Below, one piece after another: positions 1 through 9,807 of a stretch of DNA of 63,498 nt. This stretch comes from Legionellales bacterium (lineage in GTDB: Bacteria > Pseudomonadota > Gammaproteobacteria > Legionellales > Legionellaceae), in assembly GCA_020050595.1 (NCBI GenBank), contig JAGVKL010000057.1:1-63498 (forward strand). Direction: 5' to 3'. The position numbers were made by a program, and so were the translations under genes. Position 1 is the first letter of the stretch. Every line of letters starts with the position of its first letter. The notes below the pieces were generated by a model. It searched no databases, was not told the DNA's origin, and saw only the letters and a program-made list of their open reading frames with translations.

Positions 1-44
1 AGTGGAGAAGTTAATGTTAACGAGCAGCGAATTCTCCACTCCCT

Positions 45-84
45 AACGGTCGTGGTTCAGATAAAACGGTCGTGGTTCAGATAA
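45..84. repeat. 20-bp direct tandem repeat, two copies
   Basis: Two identical 20-bp units (45-64 and 65-84) lie head to tail. The unit contains ACGGTCGTGGTTCAG and is preceded by CTCCCT. This is a variant of a dispersed repeat with core CCCTAACGGTCGCGGTTCGG seen again near 30125 and, in three copies, near 43298. A 9-bp inverted pair (1-9 and 32-40) lies just before it. No gene is visible in 1-150. Confidence 0.85.
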
Positions 85-150
85 ATTAATTGTAATTCAT
101 ACCTATTCGTGTGCAAAATTTAGATGCGTTTGCCCTGAAGAAAGGATGAA

Positions 151-1245
151 TTACTGGTAATGCCGAATTAATTGGCGACGGCTCTCGTGGTGTAAGATGG
201 CCAAATGGATTAAATTATCTAGCAATACCGAATAAGGTAATCCACTTGCCTGCCACATTCTTGGGTACATGCTAATGGGTGTAAAACCAGGTAGCGTATT
301 AATTTCATTGAAGTAAATTTTATCGCTTTTATCATCCACAAAAAAATCTACCCGCGCCAATCCTTTACATTTAAGGCTTTTAAAAATTTCAGCAGATACT
401 TGCTGTAAACGGGCGGTCAATGCATCGCTTAAAGGTGCTGGAACAACCAAGTCAGTTTGCTCGCTTTCTAAATACTTTGCGGTATAAGAATAATAGCCAT
501 CAGGATGACGCACCACAATTTCGCCCGGTAAACTCACCTTAGGAGAGGCATAAGAAGACGGGTTTTCCAAGACGGAGAGTTCTATTTCTCGCCCATTAAT
601 CCCTTCCTCAACGATGATCTCGTGATCATAGCGGCGAGCATCAGCGACAGCTGCCACCAATTCAGCCATATTATTCGCTTTATGAATACCTACGCTTGAC
701 CCCATAGCGCAGGGCTTTACAAACAAGGGCCAACTAAATTGACTAGCAACCTCTTTGCAAAATTCTTCTGTCTCGTTAGCTTTTGCCTGAGACGAAAGCG
801 AGCGATATCGAGTGGATTGAATGCCATGATTAGCTACAATGCGTCTCGCTATGTCTTTATCCATACCTACTGCAGATGACAATACCCCACAACCTACATA
901 GGCGACATCGGCCAATTCCAATAAGCCTTGCAGGCACCCATCTTCGTATAAAGGACCATGCATCACCGGAAAAACCACGTCCGCATCAACAGCTAAATGA
1001 CCATCAGCAATTAAACTAGCCAGTGGCCTTGATGCAGCAGTGCTAACCGGTAAAGACCTGGTATGGGTTAATAATGCTTGATAATCATTAACGTAATACC
1101 GCCCCTCTTTATCAACCCCTATGGGAATAACACGATATTTCGTGGAATCTAGATTGGCTAAGACGGAGGCGGCAGACACTAAAGAAACTTCGTGCTCTGA
1201 AGATTTTCCTCCATAAAGCAAAACTAGATTGATTGGGTTAAGCAT
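151..1245 (-). CDS. ddl: D-alanine--D-alanine ligase
   Basis: ATP-grasp ligase that joins two D-alanines for the peptidoglycan stem peptide; cytoplasmic. The N-terminus carries [11 protein letters not shown], followed by [13 protein letters not shown], the ATP-grasp lysine region [10 protein letters not shown] and the C-terminal Mg/ATP segment [10 protein letters not shown]. At 364 residues it matches the longer DdlA-type ligases rather than the roughly 305-residue DdlB. The ATG at 1245 is preferred because GAGGA lies about 6 bases upstream; an upstream ATG at 1263 would add six residues that overlap this ribosome site. It is the last visible gene of the cell-wall cluster, about 50 bp after murB. 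The usual next gene, ftsQ, is not present in the remaining 150 bp. Confidence 0.95.
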   Translation of the reverse strand: MLNPINLVLLYGGKSSEHEVSLVSAASVLANLDSTKYRVIPIGVDKEGRYYVNDYQALLTHTRSLPVSTAASRPLASLIADGHLAVDADVVFPVMHGPLYEDGCLQGLLELADVAYVGCGVLSSAVGMDKDIARRIVANHGIQSTRYRSLSSQAKANETEEFCKEVASQFSWPLFVKPCAMGSSVGIHKANNMAELVAAVADARRYDHEIIVEEGINGREIELSVLENPSSYASPKVSLPGEIVVRHPDGYYSYTAKYLESEQTDLVVPAPLSDALTARLQQVSAEIFKSLKCKGLARVDFFVDDKSDKIYFNEINTLPGFTPISMYPRMWQASGLPYSVLLDNLIHLAILHHESRRQLIRHYQ

Positions 1246-1295
1246 TTCTTTTCCTCTATACAAAATTTGGCTTGGGTAAATAAACAGTTATACCA

Positions 1296-2180
1296 TTAAT
1301 CACCAAGGATATGAACTTCACGAATCAAATCAACATTCTTTTGCTCGCGCACGGTTTGTTGAACTGATTGAATAAGCATTTCTATATCGTTCGCTGAAGC
1401 TAAGCCATCGTGGTTAATAATAAAATTAGCATGCTTGTCTGAAACAACTGCCCCGCCTATGCGCATACCTTTTAAACCACAGGATTCTATCAGTTTAGCT
1501 GCATGATTATTCGGTGGATTCCTGAAAACAGAGCCACAATTATACTCATTGGTGGGCTGCGTGGCTGCGCGTCTTTCTAATAATTCTTTAATCAATTGTA
1601 ACGATCGCTCTTTTTCACCAGGGACAAGACGGCAGGTCGCTGCGATAAACCACTCATTTTCTAAACCCGCGACATGGCGGTATGAAATATCAAATTCGAC
1701 TGGTTTTCGTTTGCGAATCTCACCCGAAGCGGTCATGGTTTCCACTTCAATAACCGATTGCCAAGTTTCCCCATTAAAGCAACCCGCATTCATTCTCAAA
1801 GCACCGCCCATTGTACCAGGAATACCGGCCCAAAATTCCCCGCCGGCAAGATTATTACGCGCACAAAATCGCGCCATTTTTGCACACGAGACACCCGCCT
1901 CTACACGGATTAGGCCATCGCCTATGAGATCCAAACCGTTTAAACAACCTTGCGTTAAAATAACCGTTCCAGAAAACCCTGCGTCTTTTATAAGCGAATT
2001 ACTTCCTAATCCTAACCAAAGAAGTGGCTCATCAGCAGGGAGCTCTTTAAGAAAAATCGCTAAATCCTTTATATTAGCAGGCTTATAAAGTGCCTTTGCC
2101 ATGCCGCCTACGCGCCACGTGGTATAGTCGGCTAAAGGCTCTTTTAACAGCAATTCCCCTTCATATAATTTTGTATTCAC
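1296..2180 (-). CDS. murB: UDP-N-acetylenolpyruvoylglucosamine reductase
   Basis: FAD enzyme that reduces enolpyruvyl-UDP-GlcNAc to UDP-MurNAc, the second committed step of peptidoglycan precursor synthesis. Visible motifs are the FAD-binding segment WLGLGSNSLIKD, the FAD/substrate segment GIPGTMGGALRMNAGC and the catalytic serine loop NCGSVFRNP near residue 220. The length (about 295-300) and sequence fit the short type II MurB. Two starts are possible: GTG at 2180, which overlaps the murC stop as GTGA, and ATG at 2195, which overlaps murC by 19 bases. I favour the GTG because the same stop/start arrangement occurs at ftsW. It is translationally coupled to murC. Confidence 0.92.
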   Translation of the reverse strand: MNTKLYEGELLLKEPLADYTTWRVGGMAKALYKPANIKDLAIFLKELPADEPLLWLGLGSNSLIKDAGFSGTVILTQGCLNGLDLIGDGLIRVEAGVSCAKMARFCARNNLAGGEFWAGIPGTMGGALRMNAGCFNGETWQSVIEVETMTASGEIRKRKPVEFDISYRHVAGLENEWFIAATCRLVPGEKERSLQLIKELLERRAATQPTNEYNCGSVFRNPPNNHAAKLIESCGLKGMRIGGAVVSDKHANFIINHDGLASANDIEMLIQSVQQTVREQKNVDLIREVHILGD

Positions 2181-3598
2181 GCTGTCTCTCGCCATTTTTG
2201 CATGAGGTTAACCGCTAATTGGCCGATATTGCCAGCCCCTTGCATCAAAACAACATCTCCATCTTTTACTAACTTGTCTAAATGGTTTTCAAAATTTTGC
2301 TCTGTAACCAAGGTTGCTTTTCGCGATTGCGCATTAATTTTTTCAACGAGCAATTCACTACTAACGCCTGGGATTACCGCTTCTCCTGCTGAATAAATAT
2401 CCAACAATAACAATTCATCAGACATACTAAGCACATCAACGAAATCTGAAAATAAAGATTGCGTTCGCGTATAACGATGGGGTTGAAATACGTGAACTAA
2501 GCGTTTATCAGGCCATACCGAACGAAATGCATCAATGGTTGCTCTAATTTCCTGGGGATGATGTCCATAATCATCAATAACTAAGGATGTTCCCTGCGCA
2601 AAATGCCGCTCCCCTAAAATTTGAAAACGCCGCCCCACCCCTTGGAAGCTTAATAACCCTTGAATAATAGCTTCATCGCTGACGCCCACTTCGGTAGCGA
2701 TAGCCACGGCTGCTAAAGCATTTAATACATTATGACGGCCTGGCCATTTAAATTGAATTTGCAACGCTTTATGAGGTGCTGGGCGTCGAATGGTAAACTC
2801 ACTCATTAATCCCTTTTGTTGCCAATTCATTGCACGGTATTCTGCATCTTCACTAAAACCATAAGACAACGTAGGGCGTTGCACCAAAGGTAGGATATTA
2901 CGCACTTCGTTATCATCAATGCAAAGCACCGCTAAGCCGTAAAAAGGTAAATGGTGAAGAAATTCAACAAAGGTGCTACGTAGTTTAGAAAAATCATCAC
3001 CATACGTGCTCATATGGTCGGCATCAATATTAGTAACAATAGCCATGGTGGGTTTTAAAAACAAAAAGGAAGCATCACTTTCATCGGCCTCTGCTACAAA
3101 GTATGCTGACTTCCCTAATTGTGCATTACTACCACAGCTATTTAATTTACCACCGATAACAAAACTAGGGTCAAACCCGCCTTCTGCCAATAAGCTGCTC
3201 ACTAAACTTGTCGTCGTCGTTTTCCCGTGCGTTCCAGCAATAGCAATGCCTTGGCGAAAACGCATTAACTCCGCAAGCATCGCTGCGCGGGGAATGATAG
3301 GGATCCTTTTTCTAATCGCTTCTTTTATCTCGGGGTTATCGCTATCAATAGCGGTGGAGCGTACAATAACATCAGCATTTTTAACATTTTCAACGCGATG
3401 GCCAATATACACCTGGATACCTAAGGATTGCAGGTGCTGTATCACTCGGCTTTCCATAAGATCTGAACCACTAATTTTATACCCTTCATTGTGTAACACT
3501 TCGGCAATACCGCACATACCTGCACCACCGATGCCCACAAAATGTATACGCTCTACACGCCCCATCCTTGGCGATAGAAAATTATCCTTACTATCCAC
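2177..3598 (-). CDS. murC: UDP-N-acetylmuramate--L-alanine ligase
   Basis: Mur ligase that adds L-alanine to UDP-MurNAc using ATP. The N-terminal Rossmann-like motif HFVGIGGAGMCGIAEVL is followed by the P-loop GTHGKTTTTSL and the C-terminal ligase domain with DDYGHHPQEIRATI. The start is taken as GTG at 3598 because a GGGGG ribosome site lies about 7 bases upstream and this start falls 10 bases after the ftsW stop; an ATG at 3643 would add 15 non-conserved residues inside ftsW. About 473 residues, normal for MurC. murG, which usually sits between ftsW and murC, is absent. Confidence 0.95.
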   Translation of the reverse strand: MDSKDNFLSPRMGRVERIHFVGIGGAGMCGIAEVLHNEGYKISGSDLMESRVIQHLQSLGIQVYIGHRVENVKNADVIVRSTAIDSDNPEIKEAIRKRIPIIPRAAMLAELMRFRQGIAIAGTHGKTTTTSLVSSLLAEGGFDPSFVIGGKLNSCGSNAQLGKSAYFVAEADESDASFLFLKPTMAIVTNIDADHMSTYGDDFSKLRSTFVEFLHHLPFYGLAVLCIDDNEVRNILPLVQRPTLSYGFSEDAEYRAMNWQQKGLMSEFTIRRPAPHKALQIQFKWPGRHNVLNALAAVAIATEVGVSDEAIIQGLLSFQGVGRRFQILGERHFAQGTSLVIDDYGHHPQEIRATIDAFRSVWPDKRLVHVFQPHRYTRTQSLFSDFVDVLSMSDELLLLDIYSAGEAVIPGVSSELLVEKINAQSRKATLVTEQNFENHLDKLVKDGDVVLMQGAGNIGQLAVNLMQKWRETA

Positions 3599-3608
3599 AC
3601 TACCCCCT

Positions 3609-4778
3609 TTATGTTCGTAATAGCCATCGGTTTTCGTGATCAATGCGCAACAAAAGGGCGATGACCATACAGTTAACCACGATGCTAGCGCCCCCGTAGC
3701 TGAGCAATGGTAGCGTCAACCCTTTTGTTGGTAGCAAACCAGCATTTACTCCCATGTTAATCGCAGCTTGCAATCCTAACCAAACCGTAATGCCGTAAGC
3801 TGTGTATGCAGCAAATAAGCGATCCTGCCGACGAGCACTAAAACCAATCATTAAACCTCTATAGACGAGTATACTATATAAAAACAAGACTAGCAGAATA
3901 CCAAGCAATCCTAGCTCCTCTGCTAGTACAGCAAATAGAAAATCCGTATGCGCCTCGGGCAAATAGAATAATTTTTGAACTCCATCACCCAACCCCACAC
4001 CCGCCCAACCGCCGCGCCCGAAAGCGATAAGCGATTGCGTTAATTGATATCCGCTATTGAATTGATCGGCCCATGGATTGAGAAAGGCCGTCAACCTGGC
4101 GACACGATAAGGGGTAGAAATTGAAAGGAAAATTAAACAGATGAGGACAAGAATGGTCAGGCCAACGTAATAACGTAATTTCACTCCGCTAAGAAAAAGC
4201 ATAGCCATGACCGTGCCAGCAATCACGACGGTCGCTCCAAAATCAGGCTCTAACAATAATAATACGGCTACCACACTCAAAATGACCATAGGCCTTAAGA
4301 AACCTAAAATACTCTGATTAACGCTTTCTTGCTGACGCACTAAATAGCCTGACAGGTATAGGATCATCGTCATTTTAGCCAGTTCTGATACTTGTATCCC
4401 AATAGGGCCTAATGCTAACCAACGTCGGCTGCCATTGACCGTCCGGCCAATCCCTGGAATTAAAACAAGAACGAGTAAAAATAAGCAAGTAAACAGCAGC
4501 GGCACACTATATTTTTCCCATTCACTACTATCCACACGTATAATAATCAGTGCCGCTACAATACCTACCGCAAGATAACTGGCTTGCCGAATTAAAAAAT
4601 GAAACGGCTGATGATACAACTTGGTAGACACCATCACCGAACTTGAGGCCACCATCATAAGGCCAATAATTAATAACCCAACTACTGCCGCTATTAGCCA
4701 TTTATCATAGAGCGCTAACGGCTTATATAAGGCTTTGTTGGCATGGGGTGAATAAAAATTAGATTGCATGGGCTTCAC
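3609..4778 (-). CDS. ftsW: Probable peptidoglycan glycosyltransferase FtsW
   Basis: SEDS-family polymerase of the divisome that makes septal glycan strands from lipid II with its partner FtsI. About ten hydrophobic segments are visible. SEDS motifs include GRTVNGSRRWLALGPIGIQVSELAK and, near the C-terminus, GLTLPLLSYGGAS. The GTG start at 4778 overlaps the murD stop as GTGA; an ATG three codons in (4769) is an alternative. 389 residues, close to the usual 380-414. It lies between murD and murC, as in most dcw clusters. Confidence 0.95.
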   Translation of the reverse strand: MKPMQSNFYSPHANKALYKPLALYDKWLIAAVVGLLIIGLMMVASSSVMVSTKLYHQPFHFLIRQASYLAVGIVAALIIIRVDSSEWEKYSVPLLFTCLFLLVLVLIPGIGRTVNGSRRWLALGPIGIQVSELAKMTMILYLSGYLVRQQESVNQSILGFLRPMVILSVVAVLLLLEPDFGATVVIAGTVMAMLFLSGVKLRYYVGLTILVLICLIFLSISTPYRVARLTAFLNPWADQFNSGYQLTQSLIAFGRGGWAGVGLGDGVQKLFYLPEAHTDFLFAVLAEELGLLGILLVLFLYSILVYRGLMIGFSARRQDRLFAAYTAYGITVWLGLQAAINMGVNAGLLPTKGLTLPLLSYGGASIVVNCMVIALLLRIDHENRWLLRT

Positions 4779-6115
4779 AATTTTTGCACCGCTTCGGTAA
4801 AGGAATCTCCCCGATGATTAAAATCTCGGAACATATCAAAGCTTGCACAAGCCGGTGATAATAAAACCACATCGCCCGGTTGAGCTTGGGACTTAGCTAC
4901 CGTGATAGCTGCATCCAATGATGAAGCACGAGCAATATGAACAACATCAGACAAGGCTTGCTCTATGATATCTGCATCTTCACCAATTAATACTACGGAG
5001 CGAACATACTCACTGACCGACGCTCTTAAATCCGTAAAATCGGCTCCTTTCCCTTGTCCTCCGGCTATCAATACAATTTTACCCTGCATGGAACCTCCTA
5101 TCCCTGAAATAGCTGACATGGTTGCCCCGACGTTTGTTCCCTTCGAGTCATTAATCCAATCCACGTCATCAATCGTCCTTACCCACTGACTGCGATGCGG
5201 TAAACCTGTAAAATTTTGCAACACACTAATAATGTGTTGCGATTCAATTCCAATGGCTTTAGCTAAAGCGCTCGCCGCCAATGCATTTTGCCAATTATGC
5301 TTTCCTTTAATTTTTAAGGCATCGGCAGCGAGTAATTTTTCTTGCCCATGTGCAAAAAAAACAACCCCATTGACATTGATTAACCCCCAATTATCGGCTA
5401 AAGGCTCATCAAGACCAAAACTAATAACAGAAGCCAGCTCGCGCTCTTTTTTAGGAAACGTTAATTGATCATCTCGATTATATATCAGGGTTTTAGCTCC
5501 ATGATAGACGCGTTGTTTGGCATTGATATAAGCTTCAAGGCTATGATGACGATCAAGATGATCGGGGGTAATATTTAGAATCGTCGCTGCAGCCGTAGCT
5601 AATGAATGGGTTAACTCCAGCTGAAAACTCGATAATTCTAAGACCCATGTATCATAATCTATACCATCATCCAGCCTATCCAGTACAGGAGTACCGATAT
5701 TGCCTGCTACGGCCACTGTCTTACCAGCAGCCGTAGCCATAGCGCCTACTAACGTGGTTACTGTCGACTTACCGTTGGTTCCTGTAATGGCAACGATAGG
5801 CGCTTTTATTTCGCGAGCCAAACATTCAATATCGCCAATAACTGAAATACCTCTTGCACGAGCCTCTTGTATACTAGGTTCGTCCAACGGCACCCCAGGG
5901 CTGCATATAATTTCCTTTAACTCTTTATACAACGATTCAGGGATTTCACCTAAAAAAACATCGACACCTTGAAATTCTCTTTGAAATTCTTTTAAATTGG
6001 CTGGCTCTTGCCGCGTATCAAAAACAACAAAGGCCTTGTTTCGTCGACGCAAATAACGCGCAATAGAATGACCTGTTTTGCCTAAACCTGCGACTAAATA
6101 GAGCGATGGTTGCAT
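4775..6115 (-). CDS. murD: UDP-N-acetylmuramoylalanine--D-glutamate ligase
   Basis: Mur ligase that adds D-glutamate to UDP-MurNAc-L-Ala. Near the N-terminus GLGKTGHSIARYL forms the uracil-binding Rossmann domain; the P-loop is ITGTNGKSTVTTL; NDSKGTNVGA and the terminal LLSPACASFDMF belong to the C-terminal ligase domain. 446 residues, standard. The start codon is about 60 bp downstream of mraY in the same transcription direction. It is coupled to ftsW through the 4-base overlap. Confidence 0.96.
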   Translation of the reverse strand: MQPSLYLVAGLGKTGHSIARYLRRRNKAFVVFDTRQEPANLKEFQREFQGVDVFLGEIPESLYKELKEIICSPGVPLDEPSIQEARARGISVIGDIECLAREIKAPIVAITGTNGKSTVTTLVGAMATAAGKTVAVAGNIGTPVLDRLDDGIDYDTWVLELSSFQLELTHSLATAAATILNITPDHLDRHHSLEAYINAKQRVYHGAKTLIYNRDDQLTFPKKERELASVISFGLDEPLADNWGLINVNGVVFFAHGQEKLLAADALKIKGKHNWQNALAASALAKAIGIESQHIISVLQNFTGLPHRSQWVRTIDDVDWINDSKGTNVGATMSAISGIGGSMQGKIVLIAGGQGKGADFTDLRASVSEYVRSVVLIGEDADIIEQALSDVVHIARASSLDAAITVAKSQAQPGDVVLLSPACASFDMFRDFNHRGDSFTEAVQKL

Positions 6116-6174
6116 AATAACCTCTTTGTTTTTCCCGAATATTAGGGTCTTTTAACAATCGGTGACCCTGGCTA

Positions 6175-7260
6175 TCAACGAAGCTTTAATGTTGCCAACC
6201 CACAAAGGACAAAAACCACGGTAATAATCCAAAATCGTACAATAATTTTAGGCTCTGACCATCCTTTTAATTCAAAATGATGATGCAAGGGAGCCATTCG
6301 AAAGATACGCCGTCCTCCTGTCGCTTTAAAATACCCTACTTGCAAAATCACCGATAACGTCTCAATGACAAAAAGACCACCCATAATGAGCAAAACAAGC
6401 TCTTGTCGCACAATAATCGCAACAATACCAAGTGCCGCCCCCAGCGCTAAAGAGCCAACATCACCCATAAAAACTTGAGCAGGATAACTGTTATACCAAA
6501 GAAAACCTAAGCCTGCCCCAACTATGGCTGAACAAAAAATAGTGAGCTCTCCCGTATTTGGGACAAAGGGCATCGCTAAGTAATGCGCATAAACCGCATT
6601 ACTGGATACATAGGCAAACACCCCAAACGCCCCAGCAACCATCACAATAGGCATAATAGCAAGTCCGTCCAATCCATCGGTTAAATTCACCGCATTGCTG
6701 CTACCTACAATGACGAAATAGCCTAATAAAAGAAAGACGGGGCCTAAGCTTATAAAACAGGTTTTACAAAAGGGAATCGTTAGTTGGGTGTTTATAGGCA
6801 TGCTGGCATTTAAATAAAGGTAAAAAACAGCAACCAGTGCTATCGCAGATAACCAAAAATATTTCCAGCGGGCAGGCAAACCCTTGCTATTTTTTAAAAC
6901 CAATTTGCGGTAATCATCAACCCACCCAACAATCCCACAACCAATGGTTACAAATAAAGCCAGCCATAAACTGGGCTGATGCAAATCACCCCACAATAAG
7001 CAGCTCACCGTAATGCCTAAAAGAATCAGAACTCCACCCATCGTCGGTGTACCGGCTTTTGACATATGGCTTTGCGGACCATCGTCCCGAATCATTTGGC
7101 CTATTTGAAGCTCTCTTAGCCAGCGAATCATCGCAGGACCTAAGAAGAGACCAACTAATAACGCTGTCAGTGCTGCTAATATGGAACGAAACGTCAAATA
7201 TTGAAACACCCTAAACGCATGATATTGCCCTTGTAATAACTGCGTTGCCCAATAAAGCAT
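6175..7260 (-). CDS. mraY: Phospho-N-acetylmuramoyl-pentapeptide transferase
   Basis: Integral membrane enzyme that moves phospho-MurNAc-pentapeptide from UDP onto undecaprenyl phosphate to make lipid I. About ten membrane segments are visible. Signature motifs are [25 protein letters not shown] and the cytoplasmic [12 protein letters not shown]. 361 residues, like E. coli MraY (360). AGAGG lies 7 bases before the ATG. A 434-bp repeat-containing gap separates it from murF, so it probably has its own promoter (see 7322-7350). Confidence 0.97.
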   Translation of the reverse strand: MLYWATQLLQGQYHAFRVFQYLTFRSILAALTALLVGLFLGPAMIRWLRELQIGQMIRDDGPQSHMSKAGTPTMGGVLILLGITVSCLLWGDLHQPSLWLALFVTIGCGIVGWVDDYRKLVLKNSKGLPARWKYFWLSAIALVAVFYLYLNASMPINTQLTIPFCKTCFISLGPVFLLLGYFVIVGSSNAVNLTDGLDGLAIMPIVMVAGAFGVFAYVSSNAVYAHYLAMPFVPNTGELTIFCSAIVGAGLGFLWYNSYPAQVFMGDVGSLALGAALGIVAIIVRQELVLLIMGGLFVIETLSVILQVGYFKATGGRRIFRMAPLHHHFELKGWSEPKIIVRFWIITVVFVLCGLATLKLR

Positions 7261-7321
7261 GGTCTACCTCTCTTATAGGAGTTTACTATTTCTTAGCAAA
7301 GAAAATCGACGCTCTAAAACC

Positions 7322-7350
7322 ATTATAGTAGAACATGCGATAGATACTAA
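7322..7350 (-). promoter_or_regulatory. Putative promoter for mraY-murD-ftsW-murC-murB-ddl
   Basis: On the minus strand a perfect TATAAT (7322-7327) lies about 60 bp upstream of mraY, with a weak TTAGTA at 17-bp spacing. The -10 box is good and the -35 box is poor. This is the obvious place for a promoter because the murF-mraY gap is long and full of hairpins. Confidence 0.4.
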
Positions 7351-7436
7351 GGAGTCTTGTGAAAAAAATGCGAAGCATATCATAGTGTTGGAGTAGGGGC
7401 TATGTTAACGTATACCCAACACACGGTTGTCGCATC

Positions 7437-7694
7437 AAAATTTGATCAATAAGACGTAGGTTGGGCCTTGGCCTAATAGCACTTTTTGTTAAACCATGTA
7501 GCCTGGTTGCTTGCAACCAGGGATTTTAAGTATTGATGCACGTTATGAGATGCTTTCCTGGTTGCAAGCAACCAGGCTACTGTTTAAAAAGACTTTGGGT
7601 ATTGATGCAAGTGATGGCATGCTTTCCTGGTTGCAAGCAACCAGGCCACCGTTTAAAAAGTGACGATACCTCAGGGTTGGGCCTTGGCCCAACA
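7437..7694. repeat. Repeat field between mraY and murF
   Basis: The 434-bp gap (7261-7694) holds no gene. It contains three copies of an inverted repeat with arms CCTGGTTGC and GCAACCAGG (about 7503-7522, 7558-7577 and 7625-7644). The last two copies are part of a 67-bp tandem unit that includes GTTTAAAAAG and GGTATTGATGCA. It also holds a palindrome GTTGGGCC/GGCCCAAC at 7675-7692 just after the murF stop, and a partner sequence with GGTTGGGCCTTGGCC near 7457. A stretch with AATTTGATCAATAAGACGTAGG (7440-7461) recurs, slightly diverged, near 22184. The palindrome after murF could stop transcription but has no T-run. Confidence 0.8.
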
Positions 7695-9026
7695 TTAAGC
7701 GCTCACCAATTGCTCTACGATTTTTTCCATTTTACTACCACGCGAGCCCTTTACCAGCACGGTGGTATCTTTGTCTAATTGCGTTAATAAATCCTGCACT
7801 AACTCATTCTGATGGGTATAATGTTTTGCACTACTGCCATAAGCTTTCGCTGCTGATTCACTGTGCTTGCCACAGGTCATTAATAAATCAATACCCTGTT
7901 TACGCGCAGCAAGACCGACTTCCTGGTGATGTTGCTCACACCACTGGCCTAATTCACCCATATCGCCGAAGACAAAAATACGACGGCCGCGCCGGTTTGC
8001 TAATACATCGATAGCCGCTAAAGAAGAACGCAAATTAGCATTGTAAGTATCATCGATGACTACCGCATTGTTTTTACCGTGGAGAAACGTCATGCGTCCT
8101 GCTACCCCGTGAAATTGTTTTAACCCAGCTTCAATGTGGGCTAAATCAATACCAATGGCATAAGTGCAAGCCGTTGCGGCCACCGCATTAGAAACGTTAT
8201 GGGCACCGGGTACTTGTAACTCAATCACTATCTCACCTTTAGGCGTTACTACTGTAAATTTACCACATCCTATCGCATTAAAGGTGATATCTTTTGCATA
8301 GATGTCCGCCGGGTGATGTAAGGAAAAACGTAAAATTTGCTTGTCTTTTAATAGTGGATCCCAATGATGAGCGTACGTATCATCATCGTTAACAATAGCG
8401 ACTCCCTCTTTAGGAAGGCCTTGATAAATTTCGCCCTTCGCATTGGCAACCCCCTCAATCGAGCCAAATTCACCAATATGAGCAGGCGCAATATTATTAA
8501 TGAGCGTAACGCTCGGCTTTGCAATCGCCACCGTATAAGCAATCTCACCTTTATGGTTAGCCCCTAATTCAAATACGGCATAGCGATGCTCTCTTTGTAA
8601 TTGCAATACACTTAAGGGCACACCAATATGGTTATTTAAATTACCAGGGGTAGCAAAGGAAGGTTTTGGTAGTATGGCTGCAATCATTTCTTTAACGGTT
8701 GTTTTCCCGTTGCTGCCCGTTAAGGCAATGACCTGGCAATCCAAGTGTTGGCGATGCGCTGCTGCTATAACACCTAACGCCTTAATCGTATCTGCTACCA
8801 TCAACTGGGGTATAGCAATATCCGGGATAAGCCTGCTAACCAACACAGCCACCGCACCGTGAGCAACCGCATCGTTAATAAATGCATGCCCATCAAAACG
8901 ATCCCCAGAAATAGCCGCAAATAGATTGCCCGGTTTAACCTGACGGCTATCTATGCAAACTCCCGTGAGTGATACATCCTTAGGACAGGATAATTTTAAA
9001 GCAGCTGCAATCTCACTTAACTTCAT
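7695..9026 (-). CDS. murF: UDP-MurNAc-tripeptide--D-alanyl-D-alanine ligase
   Basis: Mur ligase that adds D-Ala-D-Ala to complete the UDP-MurNAc-pentapeptide. The P-loop is ALTGSNGKTTVKEMI; DDTYNANLRSSLAA and LVKGSRGSKMEKIVEQL mark the C-terminal half. I take the ATG at 9026, starting MKLSEIAAAL, 10 bases after the zipA stop; it gives 443 residues (E. coli MurF has 452). An ATG at 9074 would add 16 unrelated residues inside zipA. murE, the usual upstream neighbour, is replaced here by smc-zipA. Confidence 0.95.
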   Translation of the reverse strand: MKLSEIAAALKLSCPKDVSLTGVCIDSRQVKPGNLFAAISGDRFDGHAFINDAVAHGAVAVLVSRLIPDIAIPQLMVADTIKALGVIAAAHRQHLDCQVIALTGSNGKTTVKEMIAAILPKPSFATPGNLNNHIGVPLSVLQLQREHRYAVFELGANHKGEIAYTVAIAKPSVTLINNIAPAHIGEFGSIEGVANAKGEIYQGLPKEGVAIVNDDDTYAHHWDPLLKDKQILRFSLHHPADIYAKDITFNAIGCGKFTVVTPKGEIVIELQVPGAHNVSNAVAATACTYAIGIDLAHIEAGLKQFHGVAGRMTFLHGKNNAVVIDDTYNANLRSSLAAIDVLANRRGRRIFVFGDMGELGQWCEQHHQEVGLAARKQGIDLLMTCGKHSESAAKAYGSSAKHYTHQNELVQDLLTQLDKDTTVLVKGSRGSKMEKIVEQLVSA

Positions 9027-9036
9027 GCTTAAAACC

Positions 9037-9807
9037 CTATGCTGGTATGGCGGATAGCTCTTGCGTTTCTTCAAGATTTAGACGGTGTTTATAGCGCTTT
9101 ATACTGGCTTCTGATAGAGGCTGGCGCTGATCATCTAATAAATGCGTATCGAGCTCATCTCTTAACTGCTTGGCCGTATCCAGCATGATTGAAAAACGCT
9201 CTGCATCAATGGTCGCATTACCTGACGGATGCATGAAAAGACATAAGCCATGCACACTAAAAGCGCCAATATTTTGCATATCAAAAACACCTGTTGCGGT
9301 TGCCGCAGCTAAGCTGCATAGAATGGGGCCTTGGCCATTGGTGTGTTGATGTCGATGAAATAAATGCCCTTGGCCAAAACGCAATCCGGCAGCAAGGATC
9401 GTTTGCAATAATTCATACCCTGCTAATTGACGATTCTCTTTGGCTAAAAGAAATAAAACGAGCGACGATGCGTCGATTTCAAACTCAGGCTTTTTTTCTT
9501 CTCGTACCTTAGGTGTTGCCGATATAGAAGGTGCGCTAACCGAAGGAGCCGCGGCTCGCTGGCTAGCCTGTACATTGGGACGTATAGAAGGCTGTACTAC
9601 AGGCTCTTCTTCGTCCATATCCTCTGTGCTGATTTTTCGTACTGCAATAATTTCATCTTGCGGTATTCTATCGGCGTTACCGATTGAGGGTTGATAATGA
9701 ACCACGTCTAAATTTCGACGCCTTGCTTTTATCATGTGACCAATTGCAAAAACCACTCCAATTAGTAACAGGACATTGAGAACCAAACTCCAATTTGCCT
9801 GCATCAT
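9037..9807 (-). CDS. zipA: Cell division protein ZipA
   Basis: Membrane anchor of the FtsZ ring. A single N-terminal membrane helix (about residues 5-26) is followed by a charged linker and a roughly 130-residue C-terminal FtsZ-binding domain. That domain begins near EFEIDASSLVLFLLAKENR and contains RFGQGHLFHRHQ and GLCLFMHPSGNATIDAERF. 256 residues with a shorter linker than E. coli ZipA (328). The start ATG overlaps the smc stop (TAATG), so the two are co-translated. The smc-zipA pair is common in gammaproteobacteria; its fusion to the dcw cluster is less usual. Confidence 0.93.
   Translation of the reverse strand: MMQANWSLVLNVLLLIGVVFAIGHMIKARRRNLDVVHYQPSIGNADRIPQDEIIAVRKISTEDMDEEEPVVQPSIRPNVQASQRAAAPSVSAPSISATPKVREEKKPEFEIDASSLVLFLLAKENRQLAGYELLQTILAAGLRFGQGHLFHRHQHTNGQGPILCSLAAATATGVFDMQNIGAFSVHGLCLFMHPSGNATIDAERFSIMLDTAKQLRDELDTHLLDDQRQPLSEASIKRYKHRLNLEETQELSAIPA

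Noticed and set aside
1549..2088. 179-codon open frame on the plus strand opposite murB
   Set aside because: It is a shadow of murB with no family resemblance and no ribosome site; many similar shadows lie opposite murC, murD, smc, sucA and maeB-type genes.
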